Part shown: positions 37,486 through 49,063 of the stretch, in pieces | Numbering within the stretch: position 1 is the first letter of the stretch | Layout: each line of letters starts with the position of its first letter | Source of the DNA: Tetrahymena thermophila SB210 | Lineage: Eukaryota > Ciliophora > Oligohymenophorea > Hymenostomatida > Tetrahymenidae | NCBI RefSeq assembly: GCF_000189635.1 | Contig: NW_002476359.1 | Coordinates: forward strand, 1 to 64,000 | Length of the DNA: 64,000 nt | Direction: 5' to 3' | Notes under the pieces: model-generated | What the model was told of the DNA's origin: nothing | The model's database searches: none | Seen by the model: the letters and a program-made list of their open reading frames with translations, nothing else | Translations under genes and position numbers: made by a program

Positions 37486-39009
37486 ATGTAAAAGTATCTT
37501 TTAATAGCCCTATTAGCTGCTTCTTTTGTAGCAATCGTTTCTGCTTAAGCAACTTAAGACCAAGTACTCACCCTAGAAAACTACGAAGCCATTTTAAATC
37601 AATGTCTCTAAAAAGTATAAAATACCTGTGATGGAGCTACAAACAAGCTTAGAAAAGAAAAGGACTACATTTTTGTTGATAATAAGCAAAAATTATAAAA
37701 TATTAACAAAAAAAATCAATAAAGTTTCTAGCAAGTACACACAAACAATACCTTTAACGGTACAGTTTCAACTAATTCTACAGTACCATGCGGCAATTTT
37801 ACAAATTCTACTTCTCCCATCAATTCAACTAATCCCCATAGCTCCTATAACAACACTTACACAAATTAAACTCACCCAACAAATACAACAAATCCTAATT
37901 AAAATAAAACTTAGTGTTATCCTTCTAATAACTCAACAAACACAACAAAATTGAGAAAGTAAAAGGGACACACTTTTGTTAACAACAAGAATACATCTGA
38001 AAGTATTGAAGAGCACTTCAAAAATTTTAGTTTCTAGCAAGTTAATGTCAATTCTACTAACAACTGCACAAATTCTACATCACCATGTAAAAACTCAACA
38101 AATACAACTACTCCTACAAACACTACAAGTCCTACAAATACTACAACTCCAGTAGCTCCTAAGAACAATACCACACCAACTAATACTACAAGCCCAACTA
38201 ATACCACAACTCCAAATAATCCTCCAGTCACCCCTAAGAATAACACTGCACCAACTAATAATACAACTCCAACTAATCCTACAGTTCCTGTTAAGAATAA
38301 TACCACTACACCAACTAACTCCACAAACACAACTACACCTTCTAATCCCACTAATCCCACTAATCCTACTAATCCAACAGTTCCTAGTCAACCCACTACT
38401 GATAATGGAAGCTGCAAAAAGGCTAGAGATAGTTATGCTTAATGCATTACTAGCAGCTATGATCTTGGTTTATATTAAAAGTCTAGTTTTTATGATGCTG
38501 GATTTTAAGGATATGGAAAATATCTTGCCACTGCTTCATAGAATTGTGAAAACTAAGCTTTAGCAAATAACTAATAATCTGCATTTGCTAAAAGATAACT
38601 TGACTAATTTAACGCTTGCTATGCAAATATGGCAGGAGTCTAAACTAGACCTACTACTTCTTAGACTATCAGTGAATTTGCCAGATATTCTACTGGTTGT
38701 AAATCTAAATTTGCTTCTGCATGCGATTAACCTTGCTTGGCCTCATATTCTAAATTTGAATAATGTGTTCAAGCATGCGAATCAACTATCAAGGTTTATA
38801 CTGGATATGACATGTAAGGATAAGTCAAAAATCATATGACAGCATGTGTTAAATCATGTAATTTAAGCACATCTATCTCAAAAGATAAAAAGGCAGGCCT
38901 TGTCTTTAAGTGTATCGCAGAAAATTCATCTCTTGTCGATCCTAAAAAGGTTTCTTCATTCATGCTCTAATTCTTTGCTTTATTATCTTTTGCATTCCTA
39001 TTATTCTGA
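37486..39009 (+). CDS. Secreted Asn/Thr/Pro-rich, probably GPI-anchored surface protein
   Basis: A single exon of 507 residues. The N-terminus is a clear signal peptide (MQKYLLIALLAASFVAIVSA). The C-terminus ends in a hydrophobic stretch after small residues (VSSFMLQFFALLSFAFLLF), the layout of a GPI-attachment signal. Residues about 95-310 are made of Asn-Thr/Ser sequons in repeats such as TPTNTT and NPTNPT, giving dozens of potential N-glycosylation sites. An internal duplication is visible: LRKEKDYIFVDNK...SFQQV near residue 53 recurs as LRKQKGHTFVNNK...SFQQV near residue 148. The last 180 residues form a Cys-rich domain (about 12 Cys). A glycosylated cell-surface coat protein is likely; no named family was recognised. 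It sits between paralogues B and C. Confidence 0.85.
38080..38400. repeat. Coding tandem repeats (Thr-Asn-Thr/Pro units)
   Basis: Imperfect short repeats based on ACAAATACNACNCCT-like 15-18 bp units inside the secreted-protein gene. They encode TPTNTT/NPTNPT arrays. The repetitiveness also creates long spurious open frames on the - strand. Such coding arrays often vary in copy number between strains. Confidence 0.7.
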
Positions 39010-39816
39010 AAAATGTTTTGCTAAAGGTTTTTATGTTTATAATATCAAATTTAACAAAATAAATTGATTGTCTGATTTAAATTTTACTTTCTCTTTAATT
39101 TCAGTAAATAATGAATGAATGATTACTTTTTTTTAAAAAACAAAATTTATTCCAAAAAGATAAATTTAAATTTTTTTCTTTAATTATTTTTTTTATTTCT
39201 GTGAAATTAAATTGTAAAAATAATTTTAGTTTCTTTCTCTCAATAAATAAAAAAGTGATAAGATTATATTTCTTGGTGAATTAGTGGATTTTTAGTAGAT
39301 AAAATATTATAGCTTCAAAAAAAATTGAAATTATTTGTTTACATAGCATAGAGCTTTCTAATTTAAAAATACATCATTTGAAGTTTAACTAAAAATCATA
39401 AAATAAAGCAAATACCAAATCCTATTGGAAATTATGAAGTTAATTTATAAATAAAAATGGATAATAGGTTTTGGGTAAAATATTATAAATTTTTGTACAA
39501 TTAGCTTTTATTTATGAAAGTTGAATATCAATTAATATATAAAATAACATTTTTTTGTTTTGTCAACAAATAAATATAATTAAAAAAGGAAGCTATAGTG
39601 TTGAATTTATTACTTTATTTATAATTAACTAGCTATTTGTGATTTAATACAAAAATGTAAGATAGAACAACAATAAAATTTTTATATTAATTATCATTTT
39701 GATAAATTGAAAGAAAAATGAATTTGTGTTTATATATTTATTTTTTCTTTTATTTGTTATTAATTTGAAGTATGTATGGGGTCAATGGGTATTTGTTTGC
39801 TATCTTGCTTGCTTGT
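39010..39816. other. Convergent intergenic region
   Basis: AT-rich 3'-UTR/spacer region between the secreted-protein gene (+) and SAR1 (-). No feature was recognised. Confidence 0.55.
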
Positions 39817-40395
39817 TCATTTTAAGAATTTAGAAAGCCATTAGAAACCATCAGCGTAGCCAATCTTTTTAGAAACAGAGCACATAAACAATTCAATGGG
39901 ACGGCCGTCTATTTCGGTAATCTTTTCTATACCAATTTATGATGAATTTGCTAATCCAAAGTTTATTCTAAGTTCATCTTCAGAGGCAGCTCCTTAAATG
40001 TCAATCTTATTACCAAGAATTACAATTGGAACCTTTTCAAGTTCTTTGGTTTAAATGATTTTGTTAAATTCAATTTTTGATTCTTCAAAACGAGCACGGT
40101 CAGAGCTATCAACTAAGTAGACAATGCCATCAATAGAAGCAAAATAATTTTTCCATGTTTTTCTAACAGCTTCATGACCACCTAAATCGAAGGCTTTAAA
40201 GCGGATGTTTCCTAATACTAATTCTTCGGTGTGGGAACCAAGAGTTGGATCGTGCTAAACGAGACGACCATCTTTCAATCTTCTTAACAAAGTAGTCTTA
40301 CCAGCATTATCTAAACCTAAAAATAATATTTTTCCATTTTTCTTGTAAAGACCTAAGTAGCCTAACATATTTTTGAAAAAGTCGAAAATGAACAT
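39817..40395 (-). CDS. SAR1: Sar1 family small GTPase (COPII coat initiator)
   Basis: A single exon of 192 residues (human SAR1A has 198). Sar1-GTP inserts its N-terminal amphipathic helix in ER exit-site membrane and recruits Sec23/24 to start COPII budding. The N-terminus [19 protein letters not shown] is the Sar1 type helix and lacks the Gly2 of ARF proteins. G-motifs are all present: GLDNAGKT (P-loop, 27-34), a PTLG switch-I threonine, DLGGHE (switch II), NKID, and CSVSKKIGY near the end. The C-terminus FQWLSKFLK matches the family's (F/Y)xWLS end. It is a housekeeping gene inserted between two sensor-family subgroups and transcribed against them; convergent with the secreted-protein gene and divergent from paralogue C. 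Confidence 0.98.
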
Positions 40396-41819
40396 TTTTA
40401 ATCGCAGCTTTTTATGTATTTATGTATAATTATTTATTTATTTAGATGTTTTAATTAAAATTATATATTTTTGATATTAAATTTTTTTATCAATTTTAAT
40501 AAGTAAAAATAAAGTTGTTTTCAATTTATATCTGCATTAAAACTTGATTATATAGTGAATTATTATCACATACATAAATTGCATAAAGAGTTTCTTACTC
40601 TCAAATCAATGAAACTTTTATGGTTTTTTTCATTAATTTTCCCTTTTCCCCCATTTTAATCATTAATGCTTTTATTAATTTAAATGAATATTTTTATAAT
40701 TAATTCAAATAGTTAACATCAAATGCTATCTCTTTACGAATTCACGATTTTCTTCCACGTATGTTTTGTTTGGATTCTGGCCAAAGAGGAGTAAATGAGT
40801 GGTATAAATTTTAAAAACAAATTAATTAATTTTATATACCCTATTTTATTAAGCTTTTTAGCCTAAATAAAATTATCAAAGTGGGATAAGAGTAAAAGTA
40901 TAATTTAATCTAAAAATGAACGATACAATATAAAATGAAGATTTTTATTATGTCTTCTTTTCAAAAATTAAAATAATTTAATCTTAGCACAAAGCAGATT
41001 AAAAAGCATTTTATTTTCATAAAATTTTTGATAATAAAGATTAAAAATTATTTAATACCTTGTAAATAAATTTATACAAATAAATAAAGCTCTTTTTTCT
41101 GATTAATTACGTCATTAACTTTTAAATTATGCAATGTCAATATGTTGTAATTTACTCTTTATTTAATTATTTTAAGGAAAATTCAAAGTAATAATACTTT
41201 AAAACAATTGTAATTTTAATAAAAATCTTTTTGTGGTTTATAAAAAAATAATATTTTTAAAAAGTTCTCCACTTAAAAATTTGTTTTTTTTAAATGATAA
41301 AAAAACAATTTAATTATGTTAATTCTTAACTCATTTCAGAATTGATATTAAAGTATTTAACTTTAAAATATGTATTCAATAAAATTCAATTCATAAATAA
41401 AATAAATGTAAAAAATTCTCAATATGCTAACTCAATCAAATTAATAAAAAAATATTTTTTTAATGAATTTTTTATGTATCATTTATTTGATGCTTGTAAG
41501 TTGTTAAAATAAAATTGTAAGCATTTATTTTAGTATTATTTGCATAGTATTTGAAATTCATGAATAAAGATCTAATAATAATTGCCAGTCATCTATAGAA
41601 TTATTAATATCTATATATATAGACAGTATTTAATTTTCAAAATTTTAGTTAACACAAATAAAGCTAAGTCAATCAATAGTCAGTACTCTCTTTGATTTTT
41701 AGTTAATGCAAGTATTTAAAATAAATCTAAATTTAATAAAAAGTTACTTAGAGATCAAATAAACTGGTAAATAATAAATAAGTATAATAAGTTGAATAAA
41801 AAATAGCGATAATAAATAA
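40396..41819. promoter_or_regulatory. Divergent region between SAR1 and paralogue C
   Basis: 1.4 kb AT-rich DNA holding the SAR1 promoter on the left and that of paralogue C on the right. No specific element, repeat or RNA was recognised. Confidence 0.5.
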
Positions 41820-44800
41820 ATGATTAAAGATAAATTTTCCAACAAAACTATTTCACTTTCTGGTGTTAGATAAAAAATAGAGTAGTTTTTTATAGAGTAA
41901 CTACTGTAAATATTTACAAAATTTGATAGGCCTTTCAATTTGAGTATATTCCTTCTTCTTATTAAACATTTTTATGTGCTACAATTCAATTTTAGCAAGG
42001 ATTATTATGAAAGTAAAATGTTAGATTATAAAAGCAACTATTAATTCTACTAGTTATTGATAATTGAAGAATGGTTTGATGAGTAAAATCTACTATTTTA
42101 TATATTATTGAGTCTTAATATAGCTCTAGCTCTTTCTTTGATTGTTTTTGTTTCTTTTTTTCTGCTTTCTAAGTAGCTCAAAATTTTTAATTTCTACTCG
42201 TTTTACTTCAAAACATATGGCTATTTAGTATTTCTCCTGTCACTTTTATTTAGTTTAAATGATAAATATTAAAATTTCGGATACTTGCAAGTGCTTAACA
42301 TAACTATAACTATCTTATTGTGTAATAAAATTTATAATTTTTTTTTCAAAAATTGGGATGATACTAATATGTAATTTTTTTACAAAATATTATTGGTTTG
42401 ACTTAAACAGTAAAATCAAATTTTATAGAATCTTTTGTTTGCCTTTATTTTAAAATTAGAAAAATAATTTTTTGATAAATCTAAAAATAATAATTTACTT
42501 TTTAAAGATTATGCTATTCCTTTTCATTTTCTTTAATTTAATGCTTAATTTTGTAAAATAAAATAGAATTAATCATCTTTGTCTGTGAATTAGATCATAG
42601 GTATGAAATAAATGATTTCCTTGCTAAAAAGAGTTCTTATAGTGATTTTATTTTAATGATTCTATAGCTTGTATCTATCGTTGTATCTAGGTTTTTTAAT
42701 CAACTAATTCCTCCTTATTGTGGATTTTTTTATAATTTAATTAAAATAATCTATGACTTATGGAAAATTCCTTATTCTCATCTCTAAATATAGTAAATTG
42801 ATATAATATTTACTTCGATTAATTTGTACATTTCACTCACTTTAATATTGTTATAAAATCTACACACAGAAGTGAATATAAATGTAATAATAATTTGTAT
42901 TATTCCTTTTTGTATTTAATTTGGTAAATAATTGCATTGCTAAAGAGTTAATCAGATCATTTCCAAAATTGAACTACAAAAATCATTAAACAATTTAGGG
43001 AATTAATAAAATAGTTTAGATATTAATCATTTAGATATTTATCTCAGGTATTTATATTAGAATGTAGACTGCTCTCTTTCTCACTATGTCACTTCTTTTG
43101 ACTCAGTATTTTTAAGTTAAATAATTATTGAGCATCACTAAAGTTGCAATCAGTATCCTAACTGTTTTTGTGAGTAATATGTAAATAGACCTTAATATTA
43201 TATAAAAATAAAATTTTTACTTTCAAATATTAAATCTTATTTTTTTCGAATTTTGCTAAAAGCCTAGAATTTCTTAAATGAAATATATTATTTAACTAAA
43301 ATTATATATGTTAAAATACTTTTATTGATAAAAAGATGAATAAAGAAGACATAACAAAAAACGATCTCTTAAATGATAACTATAGAAGACAATATCTTAT
43401 TTATTACATTTAATAAATTTATAAAAATTATTTACATAGTATACCTAATAGATAGATTGATAATTAAATATATTCAGGTTATATAGCATTTGTTATAGAT
43501 GGGCTTGAGAATCAATCAATTGCTTTCAGAGAGATTTTAATTTAAAAATCTAGAAAATATAAATAGTCTACCTTTCTTTAAAAATAAAGAATTCTATACT
43601 TTTTAAACTTGGCTATTCAAAAGTTTCGAAATAAATAACTAAATAACCAAAATAAAATTAACCTCTTTTCTATTATTGAATTTGATTAGGTATTAGAATA
43701 GTCTTAACACGAATACTACAAATGTTTACTTAAAAAGCTTGAATTAATCAAACTTATTGGAGTCGATTTTATTAATTTACAATCATTTGAAAAGGAAGCT
43801 AATCAGCTATTTTTTGACCGTTAAAGGCTTTATGAAAAATTATTTGCTTTGTAAAAATGTAATCCAAATAATTAACCCTTGTAAATAATTTGTGAAGGCT
43901 ATGATGAATGCCTTTCTATTCAAAAAACATTTTAAATTCTCTACTAATAATAAAATAATAATAAAGGCAAATTTAAAAAAAGTATTCCATTTTATTCAGA
44001 AGATGCTGCAGTTGCTTACATTTCTATGCAAACTAACATTGGAAAAATAATTAAAGTCTCAAGTAATTTTTCTTAAGTAGTTCCTTTAGTTAAAGATAGC
44101 AAATAAGCAATAGGAAAAAACATAAATTTTATGCAACCAGAATAAATTGCTTTAGTTCATTAAAATATATTGCAAAATTGTTTAGATAAAAAAACACTAA
44201 GTGAAGAAATCAAAGATTACCCTTTGATTTTAGCTAAGGATCAAAACGGATGGGCTATTCCTTATCATGTTAAAATATAAATGTGTATGATTGGTTTTGA
44301 TGAGTTAGGAGCAAGTGGTTGGTTAAAGTAAATAATTGACAACAATATATATTTAATGAGTTCTTCTGTAAAAAACAATCTGAAAATTTTCTTAGTAGAT
44401 TAAAACTTCTTTAAAACTATCTTATAGGATATAGTATTATTCCAAGATATTAAGAAAATCAATTTAAGTAGTATCATTCCTTTGATAAATTTAATTTTAG
44501 AAAAAGGTATACAGGGATAGTTTTATGAAGTCCTTGCAATAAAGCCTTAAGATTTCAATGATGCAATGAAATAAAGAGATTATTATGATGAAAAGTTAAT
44601 TCAAGACTTATTAGAAATGAATTTATATAAAATAAAATTTACCTTTTATAATTTAAATAACTAATTTATACAATTTATTCAGTATTAAATAACTTCGATA
44701 ACTCCCATCTACAATTTCAGTCAAAAAAGAGAAGCTATTAAAAATTTTAAAGCTTAGATAATTTAGTTTGTTGATTTTTAGTAATTAAAAGTTACTTACG

Positions 44801-47587
44801 AAGAAGTCATCAAATCTTAAATTTCTATTAATTAAGATTTATTAGATAATAATAATGGAATTAAGTCATCTCATAATATTAGTATAGAGGAAGCAGTTTT
44901 TAGTATGTAGGATCAACCTTAATTTAAAGATTAAAATTAAGAATTAATTAATATAGATTTATCTTCTATTAATAGTAAGTTTCCTTCTTAGAAATCTATA
45001 CGAGATTGCAAATCTTACCAGACCTTAACTTATGAAACAAGGAATAAACAATAAAGTGTAAAATATTCTTCGAGAAGTAACATTTAAGTTAAAAATAAGT
45101 CATAGCAAAGGTTAAACAGCTTTTCTTCTCAACAATCGATATTCTCTTAGTAGAATCATTAACAAATAGAAAATGTTCTCTATCCTTAAAATACAGTAGA
45201 CACTCATAGGAGCTTGCAAATTTTAAGCATAGAATCATTTACTTCACCTATAAATTCAGGTAGAAAACCAATTTTATTCTAAGAGTAGGCTAAACAAGCT
45301 TTAACTAGCAAAAATATAAGCCATCCTATTCTCGAAAATTCATAAGAAGAGGAAAATTTGTCTTTTAAAATCTAAGAGAAAAAAAAGTTAAGAAATTTAA
45401 ATTTCTTCCCTCAGTAAAAAATAGACCAATAAAAATATTCCCATCCTTTAACTTTGAGCGATCCTATTTCGTCTAACTAGCAACCAGCAATTAGAAGTAA
45501 TTAAAATATCATAAAAGAAGAAATTGAAAAAGATGTAAGTGTTAGTACCACCTTATCAGCTAAGTCTTCTGTTAAGTAATAATATTATACTTATTTAATA
45601 AAAAAAATAATTATTTATTTTTAAAAAATAGGGCTTACATTTTAAGTAATATAAAGTCTAAAACTAATTCTAAAAAACTAAAAATTATTAACATATTTGG
45701 AATTGTTTGTATAGCAATAATTACTCTAGTTAACATAATTGCATTTATATATCAAGCTGAGGAGTTTTACATATAGAAGTAAAATTATGAATAGATATTT
45801 TGGTGCTTTGAGCTAAAGAGATTTACATCTTTGATATAAAGTAATAGAGACTTACTAAATAGTTTAATATCAGGCTATTATACCTTTAATTCAGAGTTAG
45901 AAGGGAAGAGAACCTATGGGTATATTAAAATTGTAGATATGTATTTATATGAATCTTATAAGAATTTAACAGTTGAGTTGGTTTAAACAAAAGCCATAAA
46001 TATCGATATATTTACCAAAGCAAATGAGTATTAGGTCCAACATTTTATACCGAACTCACTTGAACCAACTTAAATAACTGCAATGAGTACTCCTTTGACG
46101 TTTAAGCTTCTTTTTTTTCAATATTATTCTTATTTGGCTATGTATGACACAAGTCCAATTCAATACAATGCTCTTGCTTCTAAAATTAATGATTTATCAT
46201 TAAGTAACGAGCTACAAAATGTATATGATAGCAACACATAAATTTTTTATTCATTTATTGATTAAAGCAGGTAATTAGTGACTATACAATTATATTGTAT
46301 TTCAATAATAACTGCATTTATTTGCATTCTTGTGATACCTATATACTACTAAAGTTAGAAAAAAAAGGAAAATATCTTAAAGCTATTTGCAGTTTTTACT
46401 TAAGAATAAATAAAATAGATGCTTTAAGCAGTAAGCCTAAACTTGGAAAGATATTAAATTTAATTTGTCAAAAAAGAAAGAACATTGTCAAATATGAAGC
46501 TTGAACTATATTCATCGTATCATAGAAATTAAATATCTGATCTTTAACTGAAACCTTAAAATAACTAGTCTATCATCTAATCAAAAAATATTTTGGTTTA
46601 AACTTTTAACTTAAAAAAGAAAAGCATAAGCTCTACTTCTACTATTTCAAAGTTTAGCTTAAATTTAATATTAGGAATATTAGCTTGCTTAGCTTTGAAT
46701 TAGTTTTATCCAGTCTCAAATTATATAATATAAATGCGTTAAATAGATTACTTTTAACAAAATCTAGACTTTTTAAGTAATTTTTTTTCATTTCATATTT
46801 AAATTTACTAAAAATAATTTTATAAAAAGATGAATTTAATTTCTTTGTTGATAACATTACAATATTTATCAAGCTGCGTTATGTAATTACTTATCAATAT
46901 TTCAGCAAAGCTCCTTAGGCAGAACTATCTGCTGAGTTAGAAAATCTAAAAAGTACTCATGATATTTAGAAATAATTATTTCAAAAACTAATAGAAACAT
47001 TTTCAAAATTTGAAAGCTTCGATGGATATGAAAGAGAGTAGTATTAAAATTATTTAAGCAAAGTATTTAAAAGTAACATTTGCGATACAATTTTTGACCC
47101 TAATTAAAACCACTTCAGAGATATTTAAATTTCATATGAAGTGTGTAAGTAAATAAAAGGAGGAATATTCTAAAAGGGATTGATTGTTTCATTTAAAGAT
47201 TTGATAGGGTAATTTTAAAGCTTTTATGAGGGAGCCATAACTAATGATTTCTAAGTATTTAAAAAAGTGATTGAAAACTTTTAGAAGAGCAATAATTTAT
47301 TAGAGGAATATAGCATGTATTAGTACACTCTTTTTATATGTAAAGTAATTCATTACTTCTTCTAAGATGTCTATACACAGCAATATGAATTTGGGTTAAA
47401 GCTATCTTTGATTATAATAACTTTATAATCATTTATAATAATTATAGCACTATTGATCAGTTGGATATTTTTTTTTAGATAAATAGGAAAAAATATTTAT
47501 AAATCTAAAAAATTGCTAGGACTAATTGATATTAACATATTATTGGCAAATCCATATATTTTATCATATTTTAAACGCAATTACTGA
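41820..47587 (+). CDS. Large polytopic membrane protein with PAS-like domain, paralogue C (TmcB-like)
   Basis: Exons 41820-42321, 42567-43180, 43336-45575, 45632-46776 and 46830-47587 give 1,752 residues. The start is set by homology (KFDRPFNLSIFLLLIKHF at about residue 34). It belongs to the C-F subgroup: intron phases 1, 0, 2, 1 and no linker intron. The Cys motif is CNQYPNCFCEQY, directly before intron 2. The helical region contains the subgroup motif CEGYDECLSI. The PAS-like domain is at about 587-703 (GKIIKVSSNFSQVVPL, IGKNINFMQPEQIALVH, DQNGWAIPYHV). Later conserved motifs are LKLFAVFTQEQI, KKKSISSTS and tail NPYILSYFKRNY. The linker (about 860-1115) is Ser/Gln/Asn-rich and probably disordered. 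The intron 2 acceptor (43335) is the least certain splice. Confidence 0.84.
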
Positions 47588-49063
47588 ATTATTTATTTCA
47601 TATTAAAAATTTATATTTTTATAAACTACATTTTTTAGAAATTAACTAACTAACCCATAAAACAGTTAAATTAATTTTATTTTTTTCAATTTTTTATTGA
47701 TTCTCATATTATAAATTAATTAATTTAATTTCATTTTTAAAATTTTGTAATCAATAACTGGTTTTATTAAACACTAAATTATTTACTGAAAACTTTTTGC
47801 TCATTTAATTTGAGTTACACTACTTTTGTATTTTTGTTAATTAAGAAAAATAACTTTAGTTATTAATATTGCTAACTAAATTACATTTTTATATAATCTA
47901 TATATCTCCATTATAAATAATATACTTAAATCCTTAATCTATGTCATATTATAAATAAACAGTTTTATATAAAGGTATTTAATATTGATAATTTGTATTT
48001 GCTATTAATTTAATTTCTTATAAAACTATTATTTTTAAGTTTACTAAGCTGTTCGCATATTTTTGAAAATGAGTTTAAAATATATTTTGCGTTTCGTTTA
48101 TTTTACCAAACGAACTAACTCAGTTTTTTAATTATCTGTAAAATCTCTAATCAATTTCTATTTTTAATTTGCATGACACGCAATAAAATTCCAAATATTT
48201 ATTTTAGAGAGAGTGATTAAATTGATAATAAATATTTGTGTGATTATAAATTTTAACTTACAAATATCAAAATTTTTTGCTAATTTTATTTGCTTCTAAC
48301 TTCTCTATGGATGAGGATTTTTAAACAGATAATCAATTATTTTAGTCTAACCAAAAAAATGATAATTAATCATAAAAAAAAAATGTTAAAAAAAAATAAA
48401 TATTAAAAAACATTACAAAAATTTATATCATGGGTATTTTTAAATTTTTGATATCTGATTTTGGTAATGTTAATTAAAAAATGCTCTTTAAGTTTGAAAG
48501 CATATTTATATAAAATTCTAAATATTAATAATTCATGGAGTTACTCACTCAGAAATAGATTCTATTGATTTAAATAAAAAAAATTTTTTGGAGGAAAATA
48601 TTAAAATCAAACAACAAAAATAACTCTTCTCTAACAAAAATAGATAGCTACTATATCTTACATTCTAATGAATAATACCTCAATATAAATCGCTACTTTT
48701 TATTCTACAAAGCAAACTGATAGATAGTTAATATGATTAAGATGACCAATTAACTCAAGTATTGTTATAAAAAAACTTTTTTAAGAATAATAAAATGTAA
48801 AGCAAGGAATGCAATATGCTAATATTTTAATTGAGATAACCAATATCCAAAGCTCTATTTAAAATATAAGGAATTATTTAAAAAACAGCTGATTTTCATT
48901 TTTGTTTGAATCAATAAAGTAAGAATTTTTTTATAAATTAATATTGGTTGATTATTTGTTTTTTACTGATAAATAAATTTAGATATTATTTATATTTAAT
49001 AATTAATAATAAGATACAACCAGAAACAAAAAGAAGGAAAGAACTAACAATAAAACAATAGGG
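47588..49063. other. Intergenic region between paralogues C and D
   Basis: AT-rich 1.5 kb spacer. The first 700 bp hold nothing recognisable. The second half contains an open stretch on the + strand, reported separately as a doubtful gene or relic. Confidence 0.5.
48307..48720 (+). CDS. Doubtful small ORF or gene relic
   Basis: A 137-codon frame beginning MDEDFQTDNQLFQSNQ and ending at TGA. The first 35 residues have the polar, Q/N-rich look of real Tetrahymena proteins; the rest is Lys/Ile-rich and less convincing. Just beyond the stop another frame stays open with acidic, Gln-rich sequence (YDQDDQLTQVLLQ) almost to gene D. This could be a decayed gene, a gene with unrecognised introns, or chance, since open frames of this size arise easily when only TGA stops translation. 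No similarity to the neighbouring family was seen. Confidence 0.2.

Noticed and set aside
38034..38391. Two long - strand open frames of Val/Gly/Leu and Ser/Cys/Ile repeats
   Set aside because: They are complements of the Thr-Asn-Pro coding repeats of the + strand secreted protein; no independent start context or domain.
41744..41938. - strand open frame over the start of paralogue C
   Set aside because: Complement of the first exon of paralogue C, which is supported by homology to F and B.
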